Source: an uncultured Tenacibaculum sp. (lineage in GTDB: Bacteria; Bacteroidota; Bacteroidia; Flavobacteriales; Flavobacteriaceae). From it: a stretch of 64,000 nt of DNA. A program made the translations under genes and the position numbers. This document shows positions 49,383 to 58,794 of the stretch, one piece after another. A model generated the notes under the pieces. That model saw only the letters and a list, made by a program, of their open reading frames with translations. It searched no databases and was not told the DNA's origin. The stretch lies in contig CANMJA010000026.1 in the NCBI GenBank assembly GCA_947498055.1, forward strand, positions 1-64,000, given 5' to 3'. The number at the start of each line of letters is the position of its first letter. The first letter of the stretch is position 1.

Positions 49383-51829
49383 TACTGTAGCAACCTAGCC
49401 ATCGCATCTTTAATAATAGCTATGTGTTTAACTTCGTTAGGTTTATTTGCAGATTTTTGGGTTTGTACCATATTACGCATTAAATCGATACCTACATTGT
49501 TAAAGCCATACTGTTGGTATTGCTTTCCTTTAATAACAATATCATCTACTAAGTTTTGAATAGCTTCTGTATTATTACTTTTCGCTATTTTATCGTATGC
49601 TTTTTTGTATAAACTTTGTGTTTTTTTATCCTGACTTAAAAACATTCCGGATACCACATTGCCTGCGATAAAGGTTAACTCACTTTCATCTTTTTCTTCT
49701 AAATAAATACGAGTTAAAGGAGTGGCGATAATTTTTTTAACTTCTATTGGTAATTTTTTTGATTCACTAATAGCTAAAGGCTTATCTACATAATACAAAG
49801 CAACCAATGCTTTTCCTGTTACTGAATAAGATTTACTTTTTAAAGCCGTTTCAAAAATAGGTTTTAATTCAGGCTCTGTAAGCTTACCTAACGTTTCTAT
49901 AGCAGCGGCTTGCACTAATGTTTTAGGATCGTTACTAGCAATTCTTTTAATGTTTTCTATGACTTTCTTTTTAACGTTTTTATTAATTAAGTTAATATTT
50001 TCTAAAGCCAGTTTTCGTATTTTATAAAAAGGATCATTTATAGCAGAAGCAATAGCATTAAAAGCTTTATTATCTAATTGTTGCTTTTTAGCAACTTCTA
50101 ATAAAGCTTCTCTTTTGTGCATATAGTTTTTCGCATTTTTTAATTGAAAGATATAGTCGCTAAGTACTTTGTTTTCATTTAAATCGCAAAGAAGCACTCC
50201 GTCTGCATTTATTTGAATTAATTTCGGTTGTGTAGTATAAGGGAATGTAAAAGAAGCTTCTCTACCTTTTACGAAAATATGATGTCGTGAAGTATTATTT
50301 TTTTCATGAATATCTATAGCTAAAGGAAATTGAAATTCTTGATCTTGCGTTTGATACACATTTAGGGTAACAGTTTTTCTTAAATTGTTATAATCATAAG
50401 AGATATCTAATGAAGGATGGCCTTTACCAAAATACCATTGATTAAAAAACCAGTTTAAATCTTTACCACTGATACTTTCAAAAGCTAATCGAAGTTGATG
50501 TGCTTCTCCTGTGCCGTATTTATGAATTGTTAAATACTTTTTTAGCCCCGCATAAAAAGCTTCATCTCCTAAATAATTTCTAAGCATGTGTAAAATAGCT
50601 CCCCCTTTATTATAACTTACCGCATCAAACATATCTTCTTTATCATCATAATAAAAACGAACTAAATGTTTTTCAGAATTCTGACCATTTTTATATGCCT
50701 GTATGTCTTCAAATAAATGAGCATCAGCCGCATCTTTTCCATATTTATGTTCTAACCATAAATACTCACTATAGTTAGCAAAACTTTCATTTACGGTTAA
50801 ATTACTCCAACTTTCAGCAGTAACCAAATCTCCAAACCAATGATGAAAAGCTTCATGAGCAATGGTGTTTTCCTGTACATTTTCATCAATTAATTGTCCG
50901 GGAGTTTGATAAGCTTTTTCTCCATGAATAACAGCAGTAGTATTTTCCATAGCACCACTTACATAATCTCTACCTACAATTTGTGCATATTTATTCCAAG
51001 GGTATTCTATTCCTGTAATTTTTGAGAAAAATTGAAGCATTTCTGGAGTATTTCCAAAGATTTCTTTAGCGTAAGGGGCATACTCCTTTTCTACATAATA
51101 ATTAACAGGAATATTTTTATAGGTATCTTTTACAATTTCATATTCTCCAATTCCCATGAAAAATAGGTAAGGAGCATGTTTTTGAGTAAAATTCCAATAA
51201 TCTGTTCTTGTTCCATTAGCATTGGTTGTTTGTTTTTCTAATTTTCCATTAGATAGTGTAACAAATTTTTGAGGAACTGTAATATAAAGTTCTTGAGATG
51301 TTTTTTGATTTGGAGAATCGATGGTAGGAAACCAGCAGCTATTAGCTTCCGTTTCCCCTTGTGTCCAAATTTGAGTAGGTTTCTTTTTATCTAATCCAGT
51401 TGGATTTACAAAATACAATCCTTTGGCAGCAGTAATTGCTTTACTACCTTTTTGTTTTACTTTTTCTGGTTGGGCTGTATATTTTATATAAATAGTAAAT
51501 TTTTCGTCTCTTTTAAATGTACGAGGTAAATCTATTACCAATTTATAACCATCATAATGATACTCTAACTTTTTATTGTTTAAAGAAACTTGATGAATGA
51601 GCATTGCCTTAGCGTCTAAGGTAAACTTATTAGTAGCATAAAAATGAGGTGTAGCTGTAACCCACTCTTCACCATTCATTGTTTGTTTTTGAAAATTAAA
51701 GTCTACTTTAAGTTTTGTATGAATTAAATTGTGTGTTTTCTCTTTTTCTCCTCTATATTCTGATAAATTTTGAGAAAAGCTATATTGAGAAATAAAAAAT
51801 AAACTAAAAATGAGTAAAAAATTCTTCAT
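49382..51829 (-). CDS. M1 family metallopeptidase
   Basis: GAMENTTAVIHGE, HEAFHHWFGDLVTAESWSNLTVNESFANY (HExxH...E). Confidence 0.96.
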   Translation of the reverse strand: MKNFLLIFSLFFISQYSFSQNLSEYRGEKEKTHNLIHTKLKVDFNFQKQTMNGEEWVTATPHFYATNKFTLDAKAMLIHQVSLNNKKLEYHYDGYKLVIDLPRTFKRDEKFTIYIKYTAQPEKVKQKGSKAITAAKGLYFVNPTGLDKKKPTQIWTQGETEANSCWFPTIDSPNQKTSQELYITVPQKFVTLSNGKLEKQTTNANGTRTDYWNFTQKHAPYLFFMGIGEYEIVKDTYKNIPVNYYVEKEYAPYAKEIFGNTPEMLQFFSKITGIEYPWNKYAQIVGRDYVSGAMENTTAVIHGEKAYQTPGQLIDENVQENTIAHEAFHHWFGDLVTAESWSNLTVNESFANYSEYLWLEHKYGKDAADAHLFEDIQAYKNGQNSEKHLVRFYYDDKEDMFDAVSYNKGGAILHMLRNYLGDEAFYAGLKKYLTIHKYGTGEAHQLRLAFESISGKDLNWFFNQWYFGKGHPSLDISYDYNNLRKTVTLNVYQTQDQEFQFPLAIDIHEKNNTSRHHIFVKGREASFTFPYTTQPKLIQINADGVLLCDLNENKVLSDYIFQLKNAKNYMHKREALLEVAKKQQLDNKAFNAIASAINDPFYKIRKLALENINLINKNVKKKVIENIKRIASNDPKTLVQAAAIETLGKLTEPELKPIFETALKSKSYSVTGKALVALYYVDKPLAISESKKLPIEVKKIIATPLTRIYLEEKDESELTFIAGNVVSGMFLSQDKKTQSLYKKAYDKIAKSNNTEAIQNLVDDIVIKGKQYQQYGFNNVGIDLMRNMVQTQKSANKPNEVKHIAIIKDAMARLLQ

Positions 51830-52179
51830 AAAATCATACTTATTTTATCAAAAGTAAGAATTTATTGCAGCTTACTAGTTAATGAGTCGTTAAAACCAAA
51901 AGAACAATTTTAAATTAGCTGCTGTTTTTACTCTTTTTATAATAGAAAAACTATTTTTTTGAAGCTAATTGTAATTATTTTTTCTTAACAAAAATTAAGA
52001 TAAATTTAAGAAAATGAGATAAAGTGATGTTATATAATGAAATATATATATGAATAAATTGTTTTTTTAACAAGATGGTCAATTTTAACAATGAAACGCT
52101 TTATAAAATTATAGTTGTTTTCTTTTTTTTAGTAAAAATAGTTCTATAGTTTCGCAGGCTTAAAATTAAAAAATAAATT

Positions 52180-52770
52180 ATGAGAAAATTATTATTTGCA
52201 TGTGTTGCAATATTAGGTTTAACAAATGTTACAGCACAAGAAAAAGAAACTGTAGGAGGTTTTGAAAAAAAAGATATTTATATTTCAGGTACTGTAGGGT
52301 TTAGTAATAACTCAAACTCAGGAAGCGATGTAAGTTTTACAAATTATGTTATTTCACCTTCTGTTGGTTATTTTGTTACAGAAAATATAGCAATTGAATT
52401 AGGTTTAACTATTGGTTCAGAAGAAAGATTTGATGGATTTATTGGAGATGTTGTTGATACTAATACTTTCGGTGTAAATTTAAATGGAATTTATTTTTTT
52501 ACTCCAAGTAATCAATTTTCATTTGTTGTAGGAGCCGGAATTTCGTACGCTACTATAGGAGAAGAAAGTACACCTGATACAAACGCTTTTGCTATTGCAG
52601 TTGCACCAGGTGTAAACTATTTTGTTTCTGAATCATTTGCATTAAGAGCATCTGTAGGATCTTTATCTTATTCTAATAGTAAAGTAGAAGGAGCTAGTAA
52701 CTCTACAAGTAACTTTGGACTTAACTTAAATTTATCTAGTATTAATTTAGGATTAACATATAAGTTTTAA
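52180..52770 (+). CDS. Outer membrane beta-barrel protein
   Basis: Signal peptide; alternating beta pattern ending LSSINLGLTYKF. Confidence 0.88.
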   Translation: MRKLLFACVAILGLTNVTAQEKETVGGFEKKDIYISGTVGFSNNSNSGSDVSFTNYVISPSVGYFVTENIAIELGLTIGSEERFDGFIGDVVDTNTFGVNLNGIYFFTPSNQFSFVVGAGISYATIGEESTPDTNAFAIAVAPGVNYFVSESFALRASVGSLSYSNSKVEGASNSTSNFGLNLNLSSINLGLTYKF

Positions 52771-52797
52771 TTAGATTAAAACATAAATTTTGAATAC

Positions 52798-52826
52798 AAA
52801 AAACCTCGCTAACAGCGAGGTTTTTT
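52798..52826. terminator. Bidirectional terminator between convergent genes
   Basis: AAAAAACCTCGCT-aac-AGCGAGGTTTTTT. Confidence 0.9.
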
Positions 52827-52847
52827 ATTTTATTAATAGATTAGAGT

Positions 52848-53222
52848 TTAAATATTAGGAATTACTAACTCTTGACCAGGCTGAATAACATCTGGGGAAT
52901 TCAAAATATTTGTATTGGCTTCAAAAATAGCATTGTATTTTGCAGCATTTCCATAATAATGCTTTGCTATTTTACCTAAAGTTTCTCCACCTTGTACAGT
53001 ATGATTTGCAAAAATAGAAGTATCTTCTACAGAAATATTTGCAATAATGTCTGTTGGTTGTTCACCACCAACTTTTTTAATTTCATCCCAAAGAAGATTT
53101 TTTTCATAAGGAGTTTTAGCTGTTCCAGTGACATGCAATACACCATTTTCTTCTTTGATGTCTCCATTTTTAATTTCTAACTCTTCTCCTAAACTTAAAA
53201 CACTTTGATATTTTGCTTTCAT
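52848..53222 (-). CDS. BON-like + LysM domain protein
   Basis: HTVQGGETLGKIAKHYYGNAAKYNAIFEANTNILNSPDVIQPGQELVIPNI. Confidence 0.85.
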   Translation of the reverse strand: MKAKYQSVLSLGEELEIKNGDIKEENGVLHVTGTAKTPYEKNLLWDEIKKVGGEQPTDIIANISVEDTSIFANHTVQGGETLGKIAKHYYGNAAKYNAIFEANTNILNSPDVIQPGQELVIPNI

Positions 53223-53258
53223 TTAATTCTTTTTTTTAATTCTCTTAAAGATATAAAA

Positions 53259-53285
53259 AAAACCAAAACAATTTGTTTTGGTTTT
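53259..53285 (-). terminator. Terminator downstream of lpdA
   Basis: AAAACCAAAACA-att-TGTTTTGGTTTT. Confidence 0.7.
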
Positions 53286-53291
53286 AATTTT

Positions 53292-54680
53292 TTATAAATG
53301 AATTACTTCATCGTAAGCATCTGCAACAGCTTCCATAACCGCTTCACTCATTGTTGGGTGAGGGTGAATTGTTTTTAATACTTCATGACCAGTAGTTTCT
53401 AATTTTCTACCTAAAACAGCTTCAGCAATCATATCAGTTACTCCTGCACCAATCATATGACAACCTAACCATTCGCCATATTTAGCATCAAAAATAACTT
53501 TTACAAAACCTTCAGGAGTACCTGCGGCTTTTGCTTTACCAGAGGCAGAGAAAGGAAATTTACCAACTTTAATATCGTAACCTTGTTCTTTTGCTTTTTC
53601 TTCTGTTAAACCAACAGAGGCAATTTCAGGAGTAGCATAAGTACAACCAGGAATATTTCCATAATCAATAGCTTCCGTATGTAAACCTGCTATTTTTTCA
53701 ACACAAGTAATACCTTCTGCTGAAGCAACGTGAGCTAGGGCAGGACCAGGAGTAACATCTCCAATGGCATAATATCCAGGAATATTAGTTTGATAAAAGT
53801 CATTGACTAAAATTTTATCTCTATCTGTTATAATTCCAACATCTTCTAAACCAATATTTTCAATGTTTGTTTTAATACCAACTGCAGATAAAACAATATC
53901 TGCTTCTAAAACTTCTTCTCCTTTTTTTGTTTTAACAGTTGCTTTTACACCATCACCAGAAGTATCTACAGATTCTACAGAAGCATTGGTCATTACTTTA
54001 ATACCAGCTTTCTTAAAAGAGCGTTCCATTTGTTTAGAAACATCTTTGTCTTCTACAGGTACAATATTAGGCATGTATTCAACAATAGTAACTTCTGTAC
54101 CCATTGCATTGTAAAAATGAGCAAACTCTACACCAATAGCCCCAGAACCAACAACAATCATTGATTTTGGTTGCGTTGGTAAACTCATAGCTTCTCTATA
54201 TCCAATTACTTTTTTACCATCTTGAGGTAAACTAGGTAATACACGAGAACGAGCACCTGTAGCTACAATAATATGATCTGCAGAGTATTCGGTAACTGTA
54301 CCATCTTCAGCAGTTACATCTACTTTTTTCCCTGTTTTAATTTTACCAAAACCATTAATAACATCAATTTTATTCTTTTTCATTAAGAATTGCACTCCTT
54401 TGCTCATTCCTTCAGCAACACCACGGCTACGTTTTATAACCGCACTAAAATCTTTATCAATAGCTTCTGCTTTTAAACCATAAGCATCTACATGTTTTAA
54501 ATAGTCATATACTTGCGCAGATTTTAATAAAGCTTTGGTAGGAATACATCCCCAATTTAAGCAAATACCACCTAAATTTTCTTTTTCTATTACTGCCGTT
54601 TTTAATCCTAATTGAGAGGCTCTAATTGCAGTTACATAACCACCAGGACCACTTCCAATTACTAGTACGTCGTATTTCAT
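53292..54680 (-). CDS. lpdA: Dihydrolipoyl dehydrogenase
   Basis: MKYDVLVIGSGPGGYVTAIRASQLG, GGICLNWGCIPTKALL redox-active Cys pair, HPHPTMSEAV. Confidence 0.98.
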   Translation of the reverse strand: MKYDVLVIGSGPGGYVTAIRASQLGLKTAVIEKENLGGICLNWGCIPTKALLKSAQVYDYLKHVDAYGLKAEAIDKDFSAVIKRSRGVAEGMSKGVQFLMKKNKIDVINGFGKIKTGKKVDVTAEDGTVTEYSADHIIVATGARSRVLPSLPQDGKKVIGYREAMSLPTQPKSMIVVGSGAIGVEFAHFYNAMGTEVTIVEYMPNIVPVEDKDVSKQMERSFKKAGIKVMTNASVESVDTSGDGVKATVKTKKGEEVLEADIVLSAVGIKTNIENIGLEDVGIITDRDKILVNDFYQTNIPGYYAIGDVTPGPALAHVASAEGITCVEKIAGLHTEAIDYGNIPGCTYATPEIASVGLTEEKAKEQGYDIKVGKFPFSASGKAKAAGTPEGFVKVIFDAKYGEWLGCHMIGAGVTDMIAEAVLGRKLETTGHEVLKTIHPHPTMSEAVMEAVADAYDEVIHL

Positions 54681-54800
54681 GTTTTATATTGTTTTTTATT
54701 TTAGTTGTTTATTCTTTTTAAGTTTGAAAACGCAAAAATATAAAGTTGGAAAGTTTTGTCGTTTTAATACATTTTCAAATTAACAAATTGTTACATTATA

Positions 54801-56912
54801 TTACATTCTTTCAGGAACATCAATTCCTAATAAATTAAATGCCGATTTTATGGTATCAGCTACTTTTTTAGCTAATTGAACTCTAAATATCTTTTTATCC
54901 TGATTTTCTTCTCCTAAAATAGATACGTTTTGATAGAATGAACTAAACTCTTTTACTAAATCAAATGTATAATTTGCTACTACAGCAGGAGAATAACTTT
55001 TAGCTGCTTGTTGAATTGTTTCAGGATATAATTCTAATTGTTTAATTAACTCCTTTTCCTTTTCATGTAGCTCAATTTCTGTTATAACTCCTGTATAATC
55101 AAAGGAAGCCTTTCTTAAAATAGATTGAACCCTTGCATATGCCATTTGAATAAACGGTCCTGAATTTCCTTGAAAATCTACAGAAGTTTTAGGGTCGAAT
55201 AAAATTCTTTTCTTAGGATCTACTTTTAAAATAAAATACTTTAAAGTACCTAAACCAATAATTTTATATAAAGATTCCTTTTCTTCGTTTGAATATCCTT
55301 CTAATTTTCCTAATTCTTGCGAAATTTCACGTGCAGTATTCGTCATTTCCTCCATTAAATCATCCGCATCTACTACAGTACCTTCACGAGATTTCATTTT
55401 ACCAGAAGGTAAATCTACCATTCCGTAGCTTAAATGGTGTAGTTGATCTGCCCAAGAATATCCTAATTTTTTTAAGATTAAGAATAATACTTTGAAATGA
55501 TGATCTTGTTCATTACCAACAGTATAAACCATTCCGTTTAAGTTCGTAAAATCTTTAGCACGTTGAATTGCCGTACCAATATCTTGTGTCATATAAACGG
55601 CTGTTCCATCTGAACGTAACACTAGTTTATCATCTAAACCATCTTCTGTTAAATTACACCAAACAGAACCATCTTCTTTTTTATAAAAAACATTGTTTTT
55701 TAATCCTTCTTCAATAATATCTTTTCCTAATAAATAAGTGTTGCTTTCATAGTAAAGTTTGTCAAAATCAACTCCAATATTTTTGTAGGTAACATCAAAC
55801 CCTTTATAAACCCATCCATTCATAGTTTTCCAAAGAGCAACAGTTTCTTCATCACCAGCTTCCCATTTACGAAGCATTTCTTGCGCTTCTAAAAGTATAG
55901 GAGATTGTTTTTTGTATTCTTCAAATAATTCTTTTAATACATCTCTTTTATCTTTTCCTTCAAATTTTTTAAGAATTTTTTCATCAGAAGTAATTGATTT
56001 TTCAATTAACTTATATTCTTTTTGATATTCAGTTCTATTTTCAATGGAAGACAAGACTAAACCGCCTGAAAGTATCATTGTTAAATCAGCAGCATCTTTT
56101 AAATCTTTATTTTTTTCTCCCTTCTTATATAAAAAACTAGCTAAAGCAAAACCTCCAATAGCCAAAAAGATATTATTGTTAATATTTAGCTTGTTACTTG
56201 GTGTAATAATCTCTTGAACTTCAGTAATTATTTTACTAGAAGGTTTTGACATTTCTTCGTATGCTTGTTCGGCTAAATTAAAAATTCTCTTATATTCAGC
56301 TATATATTCTGTATTGTATCTAACATAATAATTACCAACTAATTTGTCTCCTTTTAATCCTGTAGATTCTGGAGTTTCTCCATTTCCAAAACGTTTCCAG
56401 GCAAGCATTGATTTACAAATATGAATACCTCTGTCGTTAATAATTTGTGTTTTGTATACTTTATGTCCTGCTGCTTTTAAAATTTCTGCAACAGAATATC
56501 CTAATAAAACATTTCTAACATGTCCTAAATGTAATGGTTTATTGGTATTTGGAGAAGAGTATTCTACCATACGAGCATCTGCATCATTAGTAGCAAAACC
56601 ATATGTTTCATTTGTATAAATGCTATTAAAGAAGTTAATATAAAAACGATCATTAACTACTAGGTTTAAAAAACCTTTAACAACGTTAAAACGATCTATT
56701 TCTTTAATATGTTCTACTAAGTAATTTCCTAAATCGTTACCAATTTGTACTGGATTTCCTTTTTTATAACGCAACAAAGGAAAAACAACGACCGTAATGT
56801 CTCCTTCAAAATCTTTTCTTGTGGCTTGAAATTCTACAGAAGGTATTTCTATTTCATATAGTTTAAAAAAACCTTCTTTAACCTTCGCTTCTAGTAACGA
56901 TTGTATACCCAT
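54801..56912 (-). CDS. argS: Arginyl-tRNA synthetase with large internal insertion
   Basis: PNTNKPLHLGHVRNVLLG (HIGH), QIINDRGIHICKSM, GNSGPFIQMAYARVQSI, C-terminal LLGIDVPERM; 703 aa. Confidence 0.97.
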   Translation of the reverse strand: MGIQSLLEAKVKEGFFKLYEIEIPSVEFQATRKDFEGDITVVVFPLLRYKKGNPVQIGNDLGNYLVEHIKEIDRFNVVKGFLNLVVNDRFYINFFNSIYTNETYGFATNDADARMVEYSSPNTNKPLHLGHVRNVLLGYSVAEILKAAGHKVYKTQIINDRGIHICKSMLAWKRFGNGETPESTGLKGDKLVGNYYVRYNTEYIAEYKRIFNLAEQAYEEMSKPSSKIITEVQEIITPSNKLNINNNIFLAIGGFALASFLYKKGEKNKDLKDAADLTMILSGGLVLSSIENRTEYQKEYKLIEKSITSDEKILKKFEGKDKRDVLKELFEEYKKQSPILLEAQEMLRKWEAGDEETVALWKTMNGWVYKGFDVTYKNIGVDFDKLYYESNTYLLGKDIIEEGLKNNVFYKKEDGSVWCNLTEDGLDDKLVLRSDGTAVYMTQDIGTAIQRAKDFTNLNGMVYTVGNEQDHHFKVLFLILKKLGYSWADQLHHLSYGMVDLPSGKMKSREGTVVDADDLMEEMTNTAREISQELGKLEGYSNEEKESLYKIIGLGTLKYFILKVDPKKRILFDPKTSVDFQGNSGPFIQMAYARVQSILRKASFDYTGVITEIELHEKEKELIKQLELYPETIQQAAKSYSPAVVANYTFDLVKEFSSFYQNVSILGEENQDKKIFRVQLAKKVADTIKSAFNLLGIDVPERM

Positions 56913-56999
56913 TTAGTTGATTTAATTTTTTAAAAAATCTAGCAACAAAATTACATAATTTTATTTATTTTTTAGATTGATTCTCAATTGATATTAATG

Positions 57000-57007
57000 T
57001 AGTTTTG
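57000..57007 (+). promoter_or_regulatory. Bacteroidota-type -7 element (TAGTTTTG), with TTG at 56977-56979
   Basis: TTG-N20-TAnnTTTG, about 5 nt before the ATG at 57012. Confidence 0.5.
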
Positions 57008-57011
57008 TAGC

Positions 57012-57527
57012 ATGGATAAAGATTTGGAAAACTTAACAGAATTAGCCAAAGAAAAGTTAGAAGAAAATAAAAAATACTTTCAACGTTTAAAGAGAAGAAC
57101 ACCAAAGAGGTTAGATCTTTTAATGCAAGAATTACATGATAAAGAATTTGAGAAAACAGATTGTTTAACCTGTGGGAATTGTTGTAAAACTACGAGCCCA
57201 ATTTTTACAGAAAAAGATATAGAACGAATTTCTAAACATTTAAAAATGAAGGTTCGTGATTTTGTAAGTCAGTATTTAGAAAGAGATATAGATGATTTTA
57301 TGGTGCTAAAATCTTCTCCTTGTACTTTTTTAGATGAACGAGATAATTCTTGTTTTATTTATAAGGTGCGTCCAAAAGCATGTGCAGAGTACCCACATAC
57401 CAATCGTAAAAAGTTTGCTAAGATATCGGATTTAACTATTAAGAACACAGAAGTTTGTCCAGCAACCTATAGAATAGTAGAAGAGTTAAAAAAACGTTTG
57501 CCTTTAGGTGGGAGCACTAAAAGATAA
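57012..57527 (+). CDS. YkgJ family cysteine cluster protein
   Basis: DCLTCGNCCKTTSPIFTEKDIERIS..., PCTFLDERDNSCFIYKVRPKACAEYP. Confidence 0.94.
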   Translation: MDKDLENLTELAKEKLEENKKYFQRLKRRTPKRLDLLMQELHDKEFEKTDCLTCGNCCKTTSPIFTEKDIERISKHLKMKVRDFVSQYLERDIDDFMVLKSSPCTFLDERDNSCFIYKVRPKACAEYPHTNRKKFAKISDLTIKNTEVCPATYRIVEELKKRLPLGGSTKR

Positions 57528-57589
57528 ATTACATACAAAATGCTAAAGTTGTTATTTTTTTTTATTTTTAAAATCAAAAATATAACATA

Positions 57590-58420
57590 TTGGAAACTAT
57601 TATTAATTATTTTACAAATATTCCTTCTAGTCATAGAAGTCTTATTTTAGTGGGAGGAATTACTTTTTTTTGGTTATTAGAAAGTGCAATTCCTTTATTT
57701 AATTTTGAATATAAAAAATGGAGGCATGCAGGCCCAAATTTGTTTTTTACAGCAACCACTATCATTATTAATTTTGTATTAGCCTTTTTATTGTTAAAAA
57801 CGTCTGATTGGGTTAGTGTTACTAAGTTTGGGTTTATTAATTGGTTACCACAAATGCCTATTTGGTTATATGTAGTTTTAGGTGTAGTCTTATTAGATTT
57901 TTTTGGTGCTTATTTAGCTCATTTAGTAGAACACAAAGTAATGCTTTTGTGGATGGTACATTTGGTGCATCATACAGATCATGAGGTAGATACTACTACA
58001 GGTAATAGGCACCATCCTATAGAAAGTGTAATCCGTTTTGTTTTTACATTAATAGGTGTTTTTTTAGTAGGTACTCCTATTTATATAATCATGATATATC
58101 AGTCTATGTCGGTTGTTTTTACACAATTAACGCATGCAAATATTAAAATGCCAAGAAAATTAGATAAATTAATGAGTTATGTATTCGTATCGCCAGATAT
58201 GCATAAAGTACATCACCATAATTTATTACCATATACAGATAGTAATTTTGGAAATATTTTTTCTATTTGGGATAGAGTTTTCGGAACTTATATGGAGTTA
58301 GATAGAGATAAAATAGTGTATGGTGTAGATACATTTCCTGATGCGGAAAAAAATTCGAACTTAAAAGAACTATTAAAACAACCTTTTCAAGGGTATCGAA
58401 AGCCAACGAATTTGCAATAA
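57590..58420 (+). CDS. Sterol desaturase / fatty acid hydroxylase family protein (TTG start)
   Basis: HLVEHKVMLLWMVHLVHHTDHEVD..., HKVHHHN. Confidence 0.92.
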   Translation: METIINYFTNIPSSHRSLILVGGITFFWLLESAIPLFNFEYKKWRHAGPNLFFTATTIIINFVLAFLLLKTSDWVSVTKFGFINWLPQMPIWLYVVLGVVLLDFFGAYLAHLVEHKVMLLWMVHLVHHTDHEVDTTTGNRHHPIESVIRFVFTLIGVFLVGTPIYIIMIYQSMSVVFTQLTHANIKMPRKLDKLMSYVFVSPDMHKVHHHNLLPYTDSNFGNIFSIWDRVFGTYMELDRDKIVYGVDTFPDAEKNSNLKELLKQPFQGYRKPTNLQ

Positions 58421-58426
58421 CAATAC

Positions 58427-58463
58427 TAAAAAAGCGAGTTTTATTTTTAAACCCGCTTTTTTT
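58427..58463. terminator. Terminator between convergent genes
   Basis: AAAAAAGCGAGTTT...AAACCCGCTTTTTTT (one mismatch). Confidence 0.65.
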
Positions 58464-58471
58464 GTTAAAAA

Positions 58472-58690
58472 TTAAGCTCTTGTTTTTGAACCAGGGGCAG
58501 AAGGTGATACTACAGCAACTGGAGTACAATGAACACCACCTCCAGATACATCTATACTAGAATCAAAATCTCCATCTTTATCCCAACAGTAATATGGAAA
58601 ATTTCCAGTTGCACGACCTCCTTTAATAGTTTTTAAATTAGAGTTACTTAACTCTTGAACATCCTTTAAGTTTAAAACTTTTTTTAACAT
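58472..58690 (-). CDS. Double-glycine-leader small peptide precursor (bacteriocin/pheromone-like)
   Basis: MLKKVLNLKDVQELSNSNLKTIKGG|RATGNFPYYCWDKDGDFDSSIDVSGGGVHCTPVAVVSPSAPGSKTRA. Confidence 0.75.
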   Translation of the reverse strand: MLKKVLNLKDVQELSNSNLKTIKGGRATGNFPYYCWDKDGDFDSSIDVSGGGVHCTPVAVVSPSAPGSKTRA

Positions 58691-58794
58691 TGTATTTATT
58701 TTTAGATTAATATTATTTCGAATCTAAAACAAGTTTGTTAGTAAGAGAATGATTTCTTTTCAGTTATAGTAAAATACTTTCCGAATGCGTATAT

